Assembly (NCBI GenBank): GCA_037127255.1
Contig: JBANSL010000004.1
Span: 55,902,318-55,966,317 of the forward strand
Length of the DNA: 64,000 nucleotides
Reading direction: 5' to 3'
DNA from: Persicaria tinctoria
Taxonomy: Eukaryota > Streptophyta > Magnoliopsida > Caryophyllales > Polygonaceae
Positions 54,559-64,000 of this stretch are shown here, piece by piece (position 1 is the stretch's first letter; every line of letters starts with the position of its first letter). Made by a program: the position numbers and the translations under genes. The notes under the pieces were generated by a model. It saw nothing but the letters and a program-made list of their open reading frames with translations, ran no database searches and was not told the DNA's origin.

Positions 54559-55161
54559 TCAGGAGCCGTTGGCGAACTGATTGATGAGCGCGAGCGCATT
54601 GCTAGTGCAGTGCACGGCGTCCAGCACCGGGGCCCTGATCGACGCCTTGACCCGCCCGTCCAAGGCCCGACCCGAAAACCCGTCCAGACACGTGTTCTCA
54701 TCGGTAAGCCCGGCGCTGACCCACGTCTGCACGTTGCTGATCCGCCAGCTCCTCTCGGTGGGCCCGGCCCGCCCGGCCCGGTGGAACTCACGGGTCGACT
54801 GGACCAGTCGGTCAACAAGGTCACCCATCTGCTCGGCGCAGTCCTCCAGGGCGGCGGCCTCCTTGCGGCGGAGCCCCTTGGTCTTCCGGAGCTTGGCCAC
54901 GTGGGATTTGGCGACGCGGCCCCGGGAGAGGCTCACCGTGAGGGCGGTCTGGGCCAGCTGGCGGGGGCTCTGCTGGATCTTGCTGGCGAAGAGGGCGAGG
55001 GATTGGACGCAGAGCTCCGGGAAGCTCGTGGAGTTGCACTTGCTCTTGATGAAGTCGGTGGTGGGCGGTGGTGTGGCGGTCGGGGCCGCTGCGGCGATGA
55101 GGAGGTTTAGGGAAAGTAGGCAAAGGGTGATGGATGGGACGAGGAGACTTGATTTGGCCAT
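54559..55161 (-). CDS. Pectin methylesterase/invertase inhibitor (PMEI) family protein
   Basis: A single-exon ORF of 200 residues, a usual length for this family. Residues 1-26 form a secretory signal peptide (MAKSSLLVPSITLCLLSLNL then LIAAAA), so the product acts in the cell wall. The four conserved cysteines of the PMEI four-helix fold are visible: Cys42 and Cys51 (SKCNSTSFPELC), Cys108 (ALEDCAEQM) and Cys158 (DENTCLDGF), plus Cys185. Such proteins bind and block pectin methylesterase or acid invertase; sequence alone does not say which. The frame is intact and GC-rich, unlike the surrounding repeats, and a TATA box lies upstream. This is the one confident host gene in the window. Confidence 0.92.
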   Translation of the reverse strand: MAKSSLLVPSITLCLLSLNLLIAAAAPTATPPPTTDFIKSKCNSTSFPELCVQSLALFASKIQQSPRQLAQTALTVSLSRGRVAKSHVAKLRKTKGLRRKEAAALEDCAEQMGDLVDRLVQSTREFHRAGRAGPTERSWRISNVQTWVSAGLTDENTCLDGFSGRALDGRVKASIRAPVLDAVHCTSNALALINQFANGS

Positions 55162-55211
55162 CTTGTTAGTTTGTTTGGTTGGATGGGTGGATTTGCGGAA
55201 TTAGTTTGGTT

Positions 55212-55221
55212 AATTTATAGA
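55212..55221 (-). promoter_or_regulatory. PMEI gene TATA box
   Basis: The minus strand reads CTATAAATTA about 50 bp before the ATG at 55161, which allows a short 5' UTR of roughly 20-25 bases. Confidence 0.65.
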
Positions 55222-55483
55222 AAGAGAGATGGGAATGGGAGGATGAATGGGGCCAAAGCCATGTCACATTAGTTTGGGCCATGCTTGTCTAAATTCTCCT
55301 TTTTTTTTATTTTTATTTTTTATCAACGTAAATTTTCAATCTTTGGGTCTTCATGAAGTAAAATTTGGGTTTGGTCCGTTGAGGGAGTGTCCATCCATTG
55401 AATATAGTGACACTTATAGTAATGTAATGTAATGTAACCAACCGACTTAATGGTAAGGACTAAGAAGGGGTGGGTATGGTTAA
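55222..55483. other. PMEI upstream region, nothing else seen
   Basis: AT-rich promoter flank with a short 'taatgtaatgtaatg' repeat near 55420. No gene. Confidence 0.4.
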
Positions 55484-56279
55484 GGGAAATTTGGCTTAGT
55501 AGTCACGAGGTTTGGTTTTTTTCACATGGTGTCCAAACTTTTCACGAATTAATCACTCAATTTTGGTTTTTTACTTTTAAAACCATCAACAAGCCTTTTA
55601 ATTTAATATTTAAAGCGACTAAATTATTTACATAAATACTGAGAAAATTAAAAAAAAATAAGTACATATAAAGAGTAAATTGTTTAAAATAGGCAATTAA
55701 TTTATTTTCAACTCCAAAAATTAAGTAATATTTTAAATTATCATTCATTCAATTCATATTTGTTCTAAAATATCATGAAATATTTTGGTTTTAAGATAAA
55801 TTTTGTATTGTATATCTATTATGTAATCTTTTTAAAACATTAGAAAGGCTACTACTATAATGACTCTTTGAAAAGAATCAACTACATTGGGTAATTATGT
55901 ATACTTTTTCAAAAAAATTAAGTTTATTTTTTGAAAAAAAACTACCATTATTTTTTGTTGTTTTGTATAATTTACTCATTTATCATGGAATTAATGTGTA
56001 GCACTATAAAATATTTAAATGGTTGTAGTTAACTTTTTAAAAATAAAAAACCAAAATTAGGTTGTTGTGTGAAAAAAAAATATTTTTATAATTATCTTGT
56101 GATTTTGCCTAAATTCTAAAATATTTTTAACCGATTTGGTTAACATAAGAAATTTGTCCAAACCTCGTGGCCACCACACAAAATTAGTCGAAACCTTGTG
56201 GTTACCATGCGAAATTCTTAAAACGTTTGGGCACCATGTGAAAAAAGCCAAAGTTCATGGCTACCAGGCGAAATTTCCC
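55484..56279. mobile_element. Mutator-type MITE
   Basis: GGGAAATTTGGC at the left and inverted GCGAAATTTCCC at the right start imperfect inverted repeats of 60 bp or more, sharing TTTTTTCACATGGTG. The exact 9-bp TSD TATGGTTAA (55475-55483, 56280-56288) is the Mutator-like length. 796 bp, AT-rich, no transposase. Confidence 0.9.
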
Positions 56280-56395
56280 TATGGTTAATGTGAGGTCTCA
56301 AGTTTGATTCTTATATCCGTTCTTTCTTTTGTGACAAAATCAACAACCGCTCCCTTTTTGGGTGAAAATATCAAGATTCACGTTTACCATCAAAT

Positions 56396-56966
56396 GTGAG
56401 TTACCTACCTCGTTATAAAAAAAGCCTAGCATACTGGATGCTACTGGTTATGAAATTTGATCTAAAGCTAAGTGCATTATGTGATGCAGACTGGATGAGT
56501 TTCCCAATGACCAAAAAATCTCTTACAGGGTTCTATATCATGTTAGACAACACCTTGATTTCATGGAGGACAAAGAAACAGACTTATGTAGCCATGTCAT
56601 CTACTGAGTCTGAGTATAGATCAATGGCTACTACTTACTGTGAAATAACCTGGATTGCCAAGCTACTTGAGGATTTGAACATCAGTCACAAAGACCCTGT
56701 GAAACTCTACTGTGATAACCAAGCAGATATACATATAGCTAAGAATCCAGTCTATCATGAACGAACAAAGCACATAAAAGGTGATTGTCGTCTTTTAAGA
56801 GACAAGCTCATTCGAAATGAATTTGTTCTAGGATACATTCCTACAGGAAATCAGCCAGCAGACGTGCTTACAGCTTACCAAAGCCATCTCATATGATCAG
56901 TATATGAAGAACTTGAGCAAGTTATGCATTGTGAACTTATACTCAACTGTCAAACTTAAGGAGGAG
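56396..56966 (+). pseudogene. Copia RNase H fragment of a different element
   Basis: The frame reads LSALCDADWM ... KKSLTGFYIML, SWRTKKQTYVAMSSTESEYR, LYCDNQADIHIAKNPVYHER and GNQPADVLT: the end of a copia RT/RNase H with the catalytic Asp/Glu pattern. The 5' part of the element is missing. A frameshift near 56875 precedes the end, and AAGGAGGAG at 56958 looks like the polypurine tract before an LTR starting TGATAAAGTG at 56967. It is not the same family as the element at 15489-32849. Confidence 0.85.
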
Positions 56967-58199
56967 TGATAAAGTGTATTCTTTGGGTGCTTTTATGTAA
57001 ATAAGGGAAAAGGCTATCTCCTCTTATAAATAACCCTCTCTGTGTCACTGGACGAGAAAAGTTTTTTTTTTTTAAAAGGAAATAATTTGACACACAAAAC
57101 AAACTTGGTGGGACGAGAGGCCAAAAAAGGCAGACAGACTGATTGTCATGATACAACAAAGAAGCCAAAAAAACATAAAGCAAAGAAGAAAACTCGCTCA
57201 TAACCGATCACAAAAAATCAACCCAACCAGCAAGGAAGTCGAGAAGGCCCAATGAAGGTCTGCGAATGCCGAGAGCACAAGAGAGTCGATAGACTAAAAC
57301 GGTGTCTTGACGCCGGGGAGACGAGAACAGAAGCCCACTAAGGGAGAGAGACATCACCTGGAGAAGTGAGGATCACCGACGTTCCCCTCACCTGGATGAG
57401 GGATCTTCGAAAACCACGAACACTGCCAAAATCAACTCGATGAACAGGGCGCCCGAGACTGAACCTCATCCGGAAACTAAACACAGCAATATCGGAGAAC
57501 GACCTCAAACGAAAGAGCAACACCAATCGTGATCAGTAAGGGAAAACGAGAAGGGGGTTATCCCAGAAGTCGAAATAGAGAGGTTATCCCACATAAGCAA
57601 GTATTTTTCATTATATTATTATTTTGTAGTAAAATGATTGTACCCTTGGCGTGTAAGGGAAGAGGAAGACCTTACACGCCACGGAGGTCAAGAGGGTAAG
57701 ACCTTGTAAGCCAGGCGAACAAGCCGAGGAGTAGCCCCGATAGAGAACCACGAGCGATGGCTGGCAGGCTAAAGCGTTACCAAACATAACCAATATAAGA
57801 TGGAAGATCGATCAACGGCCACAGAACCTTAGACGAGCCAAGGAGGGAGGCCGCATCGAAACAGAGGTCATCAATGGTGAGGCGTAGGGGTAGACAGAGC
57901 CCATATCAAGAGGTAAAGCACAGATTGAAGTCGAGATGGCAGAGGCTAAGAACACCAGACACAACACGACAGATGTTGGGTCGGGTATGAGCACAAACTA
58001 CCGAGGTCAATAGGAGGCAAGAACCGAAAGCGGGGGCCAACTAGTAAGAAAACTGATGAAAGGGAGAACAAAGACTCACAATCATCAAAGGCCCCAAACT
58101 TATTTTGGATTTTGGTAACAATCGTAAAAAGAATCATTTGAATGAATCTAAAATCTCTCTCATTTTCTTGCTCTTTGCTTCCGCTTCCTTTTCTCTATT
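56967..58199. other. Copia 3' LTR start and unassigned sequence
   Basis: The LTR begins at about 56967 (TGATAAAGTGTATTC); its end is not resolved. From about 57100 to 58190 the sequence is GC-balanced with no ORF above 70 codons and no recognised protein. The minus strand has CT-rich leader-like stretches that may be the untranslated part of a LINE. Nothing firm. Confidence 0.4.
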
Positions 58200-58225
58200 T
58201 TTTTTTTTACGCAATATAAAATTTA

Positions 58226-61200
58226 GGTCGGGTTGGCCGCAGCAGAGGCCCTTCCTAGCGCATCCTTCCGGACGAGAACAAGTAGTTTTGGTGGATCATC
58301 CTCACAGCTGATGTCGGCAGGGGATGCATGTGCACTACGAGCAAGGTAGTCGGCCACCGCATTTGATTCCCTAAAAATATGACGAATAGCAACATAAGTA
58401 AAGGATGAGATTTCAGACAGAATGTCTGCTTGTAGCATATCTATTGTCCAGGGGTATTTCTAATCCCCTAGTAGAGCTTTAATCACTATTAAGTTATCTC
58501 CTTCGATCAGAAGGTTTGAAAGTTGTAGCTCCTTAGCTTGTAGCAACCCCATTCCGAGTCCGAGGTTTTCGGCGTAGATTACCAATATATGAGTGCACAC
58601 AGACCTGCCAGCAGAGACGAATGTGCCACCAGAATCATGAATAACAAACACATACGATGATGTGCCACTTGGTAGAACCGAACCATCAAAGTTGAGCTTA
58701 TAGCTGTTTGGTGGGGGTTTATCCCACTTATCAGACCACTCCAAAACCCGAGCAAGTGAAGTCGTACCTCTATTCCCGAAGGACTGATTTTTGTTAAACT
58801 GCCTAGGGTTGGTGTTTAGCGTTTGAGACGTATCGTCCTCTAAAATCTTTGACTGTTTCCAGCAGTGTATCGTAGTGTTGTGGAACAACAAAATTTCGTT
58901 TAGATTAACAGAGTTTGTGTGATCAAAGACAAGTTGGTTTCGAAAAAACCAAAGAGCCCACCAAGCTGAGGCTAATACAGCGAACTTATTGTTCCCAAGC
59001 GCACATTTTAATTCATTTAGCGGGATCATCTCGCCCATACCAACAGCGGCCGTAATACACCCCGGAATGCGAATCCGGAGAGCTTTTAACAGATTTGTGG
59101 CCATGGGACAATGAAAAAGAAAATGATCTCCCGATTCGTTTGTGTTACCACAAAACGCACATCCAGCAGGTACAGCCACATGCGATTTAAGTAATCTGAT
59201 TTTAGTCGGAAGACCATCACGAGATATTTTCCACAAGAAGTGACGAACTTTAGGGGGCACATCCAGACGCCAGATCCAATCGCAATCGAAATCCGACAGC
59301 CCGACGTCTTTTGATAGGAAGGAGTTGGCCGAGGCAGTAGAGAACCAGCCGTTCTTGCTGGGTCCCCAATAGAGACGATCCGTGATAGGGTTGTTTGGCA
59401 GATTTATGCCAATGATGTGATCGATAACATCTGTATTCATAACATTTATTAAGGAATCGTATAAGAGAGATTTGTTCCATTGCCGGTTGGTGATGAAGTG
59501 AGCCACTGAAACTCCTTTAAGATCATCCGGTACTGGGCTAACTGTTTTAGAAGTCAAAGGCTCCTGGAAGGCCCAGTTATGGGACCAAAATTTTACTGTT
59601 TCCCCATTTCTGACTCTCCACTGTAGAACCGGAAGAAAAAGATGTTGGATGGACATAAGGCGGGACCATTGCCACAAGGTGTTCTCCTTCTTGTTATAAT
59701 CGGCGATGTTGCTGCCTTTGAGATCTTTTTGTGATATAACACGTACCCAGATGTTATTTGATTCCGAAATAATTTTCCACAAGAGCTTCATCTGCAGAGC
59801 TATATTCATAGACTCCGCCTTATGAATCCCCAAACCACCCTTTAATGTGTCCGAACAGATCTTGTCCCAGCTAATAAGTGGTGGTGCTTTGGAGGTTTTG
59901 TTCCAAAAGAATTGTCGGTACACTTTATCCAGCTCCTGAAGGATATGAGTAGGTAGCAGAAAAGCTTGCATTAAGAAAATCGGTTTCGCACTAAGGTTTG
60001 CTTCGATAAGTACCCGGCGCCCTTCAGCAGATAGGCTTGAGGCTTTCCATTTGGTGAGTTGTATTTTTGTCTTAATAACCACATCAGCGAATGTGTCTTT
60101 ATTCGTTTTCCCATTAACGATCGGGCAACCCAAATATTTATCGAAGTTGTTTGCCTGGGGAATGTCTAGAACTGCAATAGTAGATGCTATGGTTGTAGTA
60201 GTCGTGTTAGGAGACGCTTGGAAGCTAGATTTATGAAGATTCACTTTTTGTCCCGAAATTAGACAGTATCTGTCTAGTAATGCCATAACCGAGGTGCATG
60301 ACGAATGGGAAGCTTTGCAGAAAATGAGTATATCTTCAGCAAACGCAAGAAATGGGACCTTAATACCCGGGCGACCGAATGTGATGCCAAGGTCCCGATT
60401 TACTAACCCTTGTTGATGTAGGGTACGTGTGAGTACCTCAGAAGCTAGAACAAAGAGAAAATGGGAGAGAGAGTCTCCTTGCCTTAACCCTCTAGTGGGT
60501 TGAAACACCGTGGTTGGTTCGTCATTTACAAGGACTGAGTAGGATACAGTTGAAACACATTCCTTTATTCTGTTAATAAATGGATCGTCGAACCCGAATT
60601 TTGCTAAGACTTGGAACAGAAAAGACCACTCGATGCGATCGTACGCCTTTTCTATACCTAATTTTAGAGCAACCATGCCCATTTTGCCTTTCTTACACCG
60701 AAACGAATGCAAAGCCTCGTGTGTAATCAGAATATTGTCCTGGATGGATCTCCCTTTCGTGAAAGCTCCCTAAAGAGGGTGTATTAATTTGTCGAAAATC
60801 CCGGTAAGTCTGGCTGAAATCACTTTTGCTACGATTTTATAGATAGTGGAGCATAAGCTGATCGGCCTATAGTGATTTACTACGGTCGGGTCCTTACACT
60901 TAGCCAGTAACGTCATGAAAGTATGGTTTGTCTGACGCAGCAATCTACCACTGCTGAAAAATGCTTTGACCGCTTTTATTACAAAAGGGCCTACTGTATG
61001 CTAGAACTTTTGGTAAAAACCAGCTGGGAAACCATCAGGACCCGGTGCCTTATCCGGGCTCATAGAAAAGACAGCCGCGTTAATCTCATTGTTTGTTACA
61101 GTAGCATTGAGCATATCATTATCTGCTTGTGAAACTAATGGTGGGATGACCGTTAAATCTCGTGACAGATCTAATCCATTGGTCGTTGATGCTCTAAAGC

Positions 61201-62409
61201 GGGCTTTGAAATCACGCACAAATTCTTGTTGGATTGTTTGAAAGTCTGATGTGGACTCCCCACCTGGAAGTAGGATAGACATTATCACCTTTCTGCCTCT
61301 TTTTGTAGTTGCGATCTTATGGAAATAGGCCGAGTTGGAGTCATTATGTTTTGTATGATTCACTTTAGCCCACTGGCTCCAATAACGACGGCGAAAGTCG
61401 AGCATATGTTCCCTTTTGTTGAGTAATTGTTTTAGAATCTGAACATCTTTGTGATTGAAATTTGAGATAAGAGAAGTTTGAAGCTGCAGAAGCTTTTGAT
61501 CCGTTACAAGAATTTAGTTATGGATGTTACGTACAATATTCTTATGCCATTTTTTGGATAGTTTTTTAAGAAGTTTTGCTTTCTGAAGCAATTTAAACAT
61601 TAGTGAGCCTTGAGGGTTCGTTCTCCAAGCTTGCGTAACTAAATTTCTGTAGTCAGCCCTTGAGGCCCAAGCCAATTCGAACTTGAACGGCCTATTTCTA
61701 GGTTGAATGTTGTAACGAAAGTCCGTGGAGATCGGAGCATGGTCAGATCTAGTAAAAGGATGAATCTGAGTACGCAGTGAATCGAATATAGTCAACATGT
61801 CTGTATGGATAAGAAGGCGATCATGTTTTTCCAGACAAATGACCACATCTTTGGATTTACATTGTCAAGTAAATTGGCCACCGTTAGATGGTACTTCTAG
61901 GAGTGATAGTTTATTTTTCAAATCTAGTAAGCGTGTGAAACGTGCCGGTGACGGGTAAGCGCCGCCTAGTTTATCAGCTGGTGAAATGATTTCGTTTAGA
62001 TCTCCCATGATACAGAAAGGAATCATTAGAGAGTGAATATAAAGGGAGATCCTTTCCCAAAATTCAAGCTTCCGACGTTCATCCGGTAGAGCGTAAACTA
62101 CCGTTTGGTTGTATAATCTGAATAGTTAAAATGAATGAAACAGTGATGAACCGAAATCAGTTCAATAGAACTTTGTGAGGTTGGTAGATCTTTCCACAGA
62201 AGGCAAATACCCCCTGAGAACTCGATAGCCGGATCAAAGGCGACGTTAGAGAATCCACACTTACACAGCGTGCTTTTTGTAAGAACTTTATCAGTCTTGG
62301 TTTCTAATAGGGCCAGAACATTGATATTATTATTTTGGCAGAAAATATCTATATTTGTCCAGAAATTACGGCTCCGGATGCCGAGTGAGTTCCATGTGCA
62401 TATATTCAT
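58226..62409 (-). pseudogene. L1 ORF2: endonuclease, reverse transcriptase, RNase H
   Basis: Starts MNICTWNSLGI at 62409. Endonuclease landmarks are LLETKTD, GDLNEI and SDHAPI. RT: SPDKAPGPDGFPAGFYQKF, RGLRQGDSLSHFLF and the active-site stretch AFAEDILIF. Then come zf-RVT (HFLWKISRDGLPTKIRLLKS, CAFCGN...HFLFHCP) and an RNase H (NFDGS, EGDNLIVIKAL, HIFRESNAVADYLAR). A frameshift lies between 62098 and 61846. Stops occur near 61866, 61001 (TGG expected), 60770 (CAG expected) and 58460. The motif A Asp is Gly (LKLGIEKAYD) and the usual FADD is FAED, so the RT is catalytically dead as well as broken. Confidence 0.88.
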
Positions 62410-62712
62410 AAAAACCTTTTGGGGCGAACAGTTTGTATTAATTTGTAACCGACTTGCACAGTCTTATAAAAGGAAGCAAAACATAATCAAAAGTAATTTT
62501 ATAAAGGTTGTAACAGATAATGAGATTAACCCTAGCTAGATTACAAATGCACAAAGCAAGCTTTTTAAGGAATTTGCAAAAGAAAGAGAAATAACATTTA
62601 ATAATCAACCCACAAGGTAAGCAAAAGCCAAAAGACCGAGTTGGGAACCCAAAAACCAGCTTAACCCCATAACACCAGTCTCGGACAACGCAAGAGGGTT
62701 GTATCATCATAA

Positions 62713-63983
62713 TCAGTTTTTACGCTTCTTCGGAATGGACGACGCAGAGTCATCCATGGGCTTGTTGCCATGCCGCTTGCCCACATCGGAAGCACCACCA
62801 CAAGAATGGATACCCGGCTACTTAAAGCGGCGGATTTGCGACTGAGACGGATTGATATTGTGAGGGTCGACATACGACTCAACATTGGAAGAAGCAATCA
62901 CCGAACAACCCGTCGCAGGATCCACCACTGAGGCCGGGAGATCAATCTACATATCCGGCCCCAAGTTCACATGGCTAGGTGCAACCGACAAGTTAGCAGC
63001 AGCAGAAATCACACCCATGGCCTCCTTGCACCACCCTAAGGTATCGTCATCAGAAGCGGCAGCCCCAAGTCAGCACTAGGCATGACGGCCTTTGTCGGGC
63101 ATAAGAGAGCATCATTCTTTGTAGGGCTAGCAGAACCGACAAAGGATCGCGAGGAGGGAGCAAACCTCACCTTGACGGAAGCCATGCCCATCATGTAAGG
63201 CTTGTGGCTCAAATTGCTATTAGAAGATTTAGCCGAAGCCCCCTTCTTAGACACTCGGGTCCACCCCTTCTCAACGGGATCAACCTGAGCAGACGAGGTG
63301 TCCCTAACCACCACCTCGCTAAGAGGTTTTTCAAAGATAATCCGATCCGGACAATCCTCATAGACATGAAGGAGATCCCCACAGAAACCACAACCAATAG
63401 GAAAATCCTCATAGTACATACGAAGCTCAAGAGGAAGACCATCCTCACCCAGGACCGAGACCAGCCCACAAAGTTTATTGAAATCGACATTTGCACAAAA
63501 CCGAGTATAATCTAAGCGAATATGCTGATGAGAAAGCTTGTCAAGACGAATGAGATTACCACCATTGAATTCAGCAAGGATTTCCAGAAGCGCCTCACGA
63601 CACATATACTACACATAAAGTTTAGGGATTCTTACCCAGATGTCGAGGTGTGTCACATAGGCAGTGAGGGGATTAAAAGTCGGATACCATTTCAACAGCA
63701 CCAGAATCTGGCCAAACAAGTGATAGGGGCGCTCCTCCCACTCCTCTTTCGGGTCATCCTTAGAAGCAAAGCGGGCATCAAACCGGCCATCTTCCTTTTT
63801 CACAAGCTCATAATTTGCCTGGCTCCGGCGCCACTCCCCTCGGAGTTTGTTTTTCAGCTTAAGAAAATCAGTATACCCCCCAAAGAGAGAGCACAGAAGA
63901 ATATGTTGATTTGCAACCAGATTCTTTTGCCGAAGCTCAGCGAGCCGAGCAAAATAGCTAGTATGATCAGCCTTAGCCGCCAC
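62713..63983 (-). pseudogene. L1 ORF1: Gag-like RNA-binding protein
   Basis: ATG 63983 is the first in frame. The N-terminal DUF4283-like region is readable (HLFGQILVLLKWYPTFNPLT, LDIWVRIPKLYV) up to an in-frame stop at 63609. It resumes with CREALLEILAEFNGGNLIRL and a CCHC zinc knuckle CGFCGDLLHVYEDC. After a frameshift near 63040 the frame ends PMDDSASSIPKKRKN with TGA at 62713, leaving a basic, NLS-like tail. ORF1 proteins coat the LINE RNA. One stop, one frameshift and another stop near 62945 make it non-functional. Confidence 0.75.
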
Positions 63984-64000
63984 AGTGGAAGGGATAACCT

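Larger units (their letters stand above)
58200..64000 (-). mobile_element. L1-type LINE, 5' end beyond the window
   Basis: Minus-strand order is ORF1 (63983-62713), ORF2 endonuclease, RT, zinc finger and RNase H (62409-58226), a short 3' UTR and a poly(A) run at about 58200-58212. This is the usual plant L1 layout. The 5' UTR and the TSD lie to the right of the window. ORF2 has several stops and one frameshift and is inactive. Confidence 0.9.

Noticed and set aside
54581..55204. Long ORFs on the plus strand across the PMEI gene
   Set aside because: Shadows of a GC-rich gene on the opposite strand; the minus frame has a signal peptide and the family cysteines.
1..64000. tRNA, rRNA and other structured RNA genes
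   Set aside because: No cloverleaf or rRNA core sequence was recognised on reading both strands; only tRNA-complementary primer sites are present.

Overview
The window is nuclear DNA of a flowering plant, most likely a eudicot. It is a transposon-rich intergenic stretch in which elements are stacked inside one another. The evidence is the mix of Ty3/gypsy (Athila-type), Ty1/copia, CACTA, hAT, Mutator-like, Stowaway and L1 elements, GT-AG intron signatures, a tRNA-iMet primer site in the copia element, and one plant-specific host gene (pectin methylesterase/invertase inhibitor). I cannot name the species.

Layout, left to right. 1-382: end of a Ty3 LTR. 760-2448: small DNA transposon with CCCGAC-rich ends and a 10-bp target-site duplication (TSD). 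3684-3878: small possible host ORF. 5416-14826: decayed non-LTR retroelement with a single ORF, N-terminal zinc fingers, RT and a C-terminal CCHC plus RPAD...D endonuclease-like region, the layout of R2-type elements. It is split by a minus-strand Ty3 element at 8587-14388 (TSD ACTTG). 15489-32849: copia element (237-bp LTRs, TSD AATTA) swollen from about 5.1 kb to 17.4 kb by two CACTA transposons, 18400-23089 (TSD ATT) and 23452-31037 (TSD TTT). Both CACTAs carry captured host exons (ribosomal protein S29, a PA200-like proteasome activator, a lysine-rich protein, a DnaJ domain). The second also holds a hAT element (29638-31005, TSD AACAGATG). 33384-34177: second CCCGAC-type element. 34674-37181: small minus-strand non-autonomous LTR element. 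37185-37990: gene-like repeat with an inverted partner at 14836-15470. 38006-39924 and 52786-53095: satellite-like array with a 670-700 bp higher-order period. It is interrupted by a full-length Athila-type element at 39925-52780 (LTRs of 1577 bp each, TSD GTAAA).

The right part holds the one confident host gene, a PMEI-family gene on the minus strand (54559-55161). It is followed by a Mutator-type MITE (55484-56279, 9-bp TSD), a copia RNase H/LTR remnant (56396 on) and a minus-strand L1 LINE (58200 to the right edge), whose RT has lost catalytic residues.

How the parts fit: nothing here forms a host pathway. The nesting gives an order of events. The R2-like element came before the Ty3 element inside it. 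The copia element came before its two CACTAs, and CACTA 2 came before its hAT. The Athila LTRs differ at about 1% of sites by my count and the copia LTRs at about 4%, so the Athila is one of the youngest arrivals. The most unusual signals are the R2-like single-ORF retroelement, a TCGATATCGA palindrome scattered through both LTR and coding parts of the minus-strand Ty3 element, the hairpin-plus-GGGG motif present twice in each of two Ty3 elements, and the gene-like leader, intron and hairpin ahead of the third Athila ORF.
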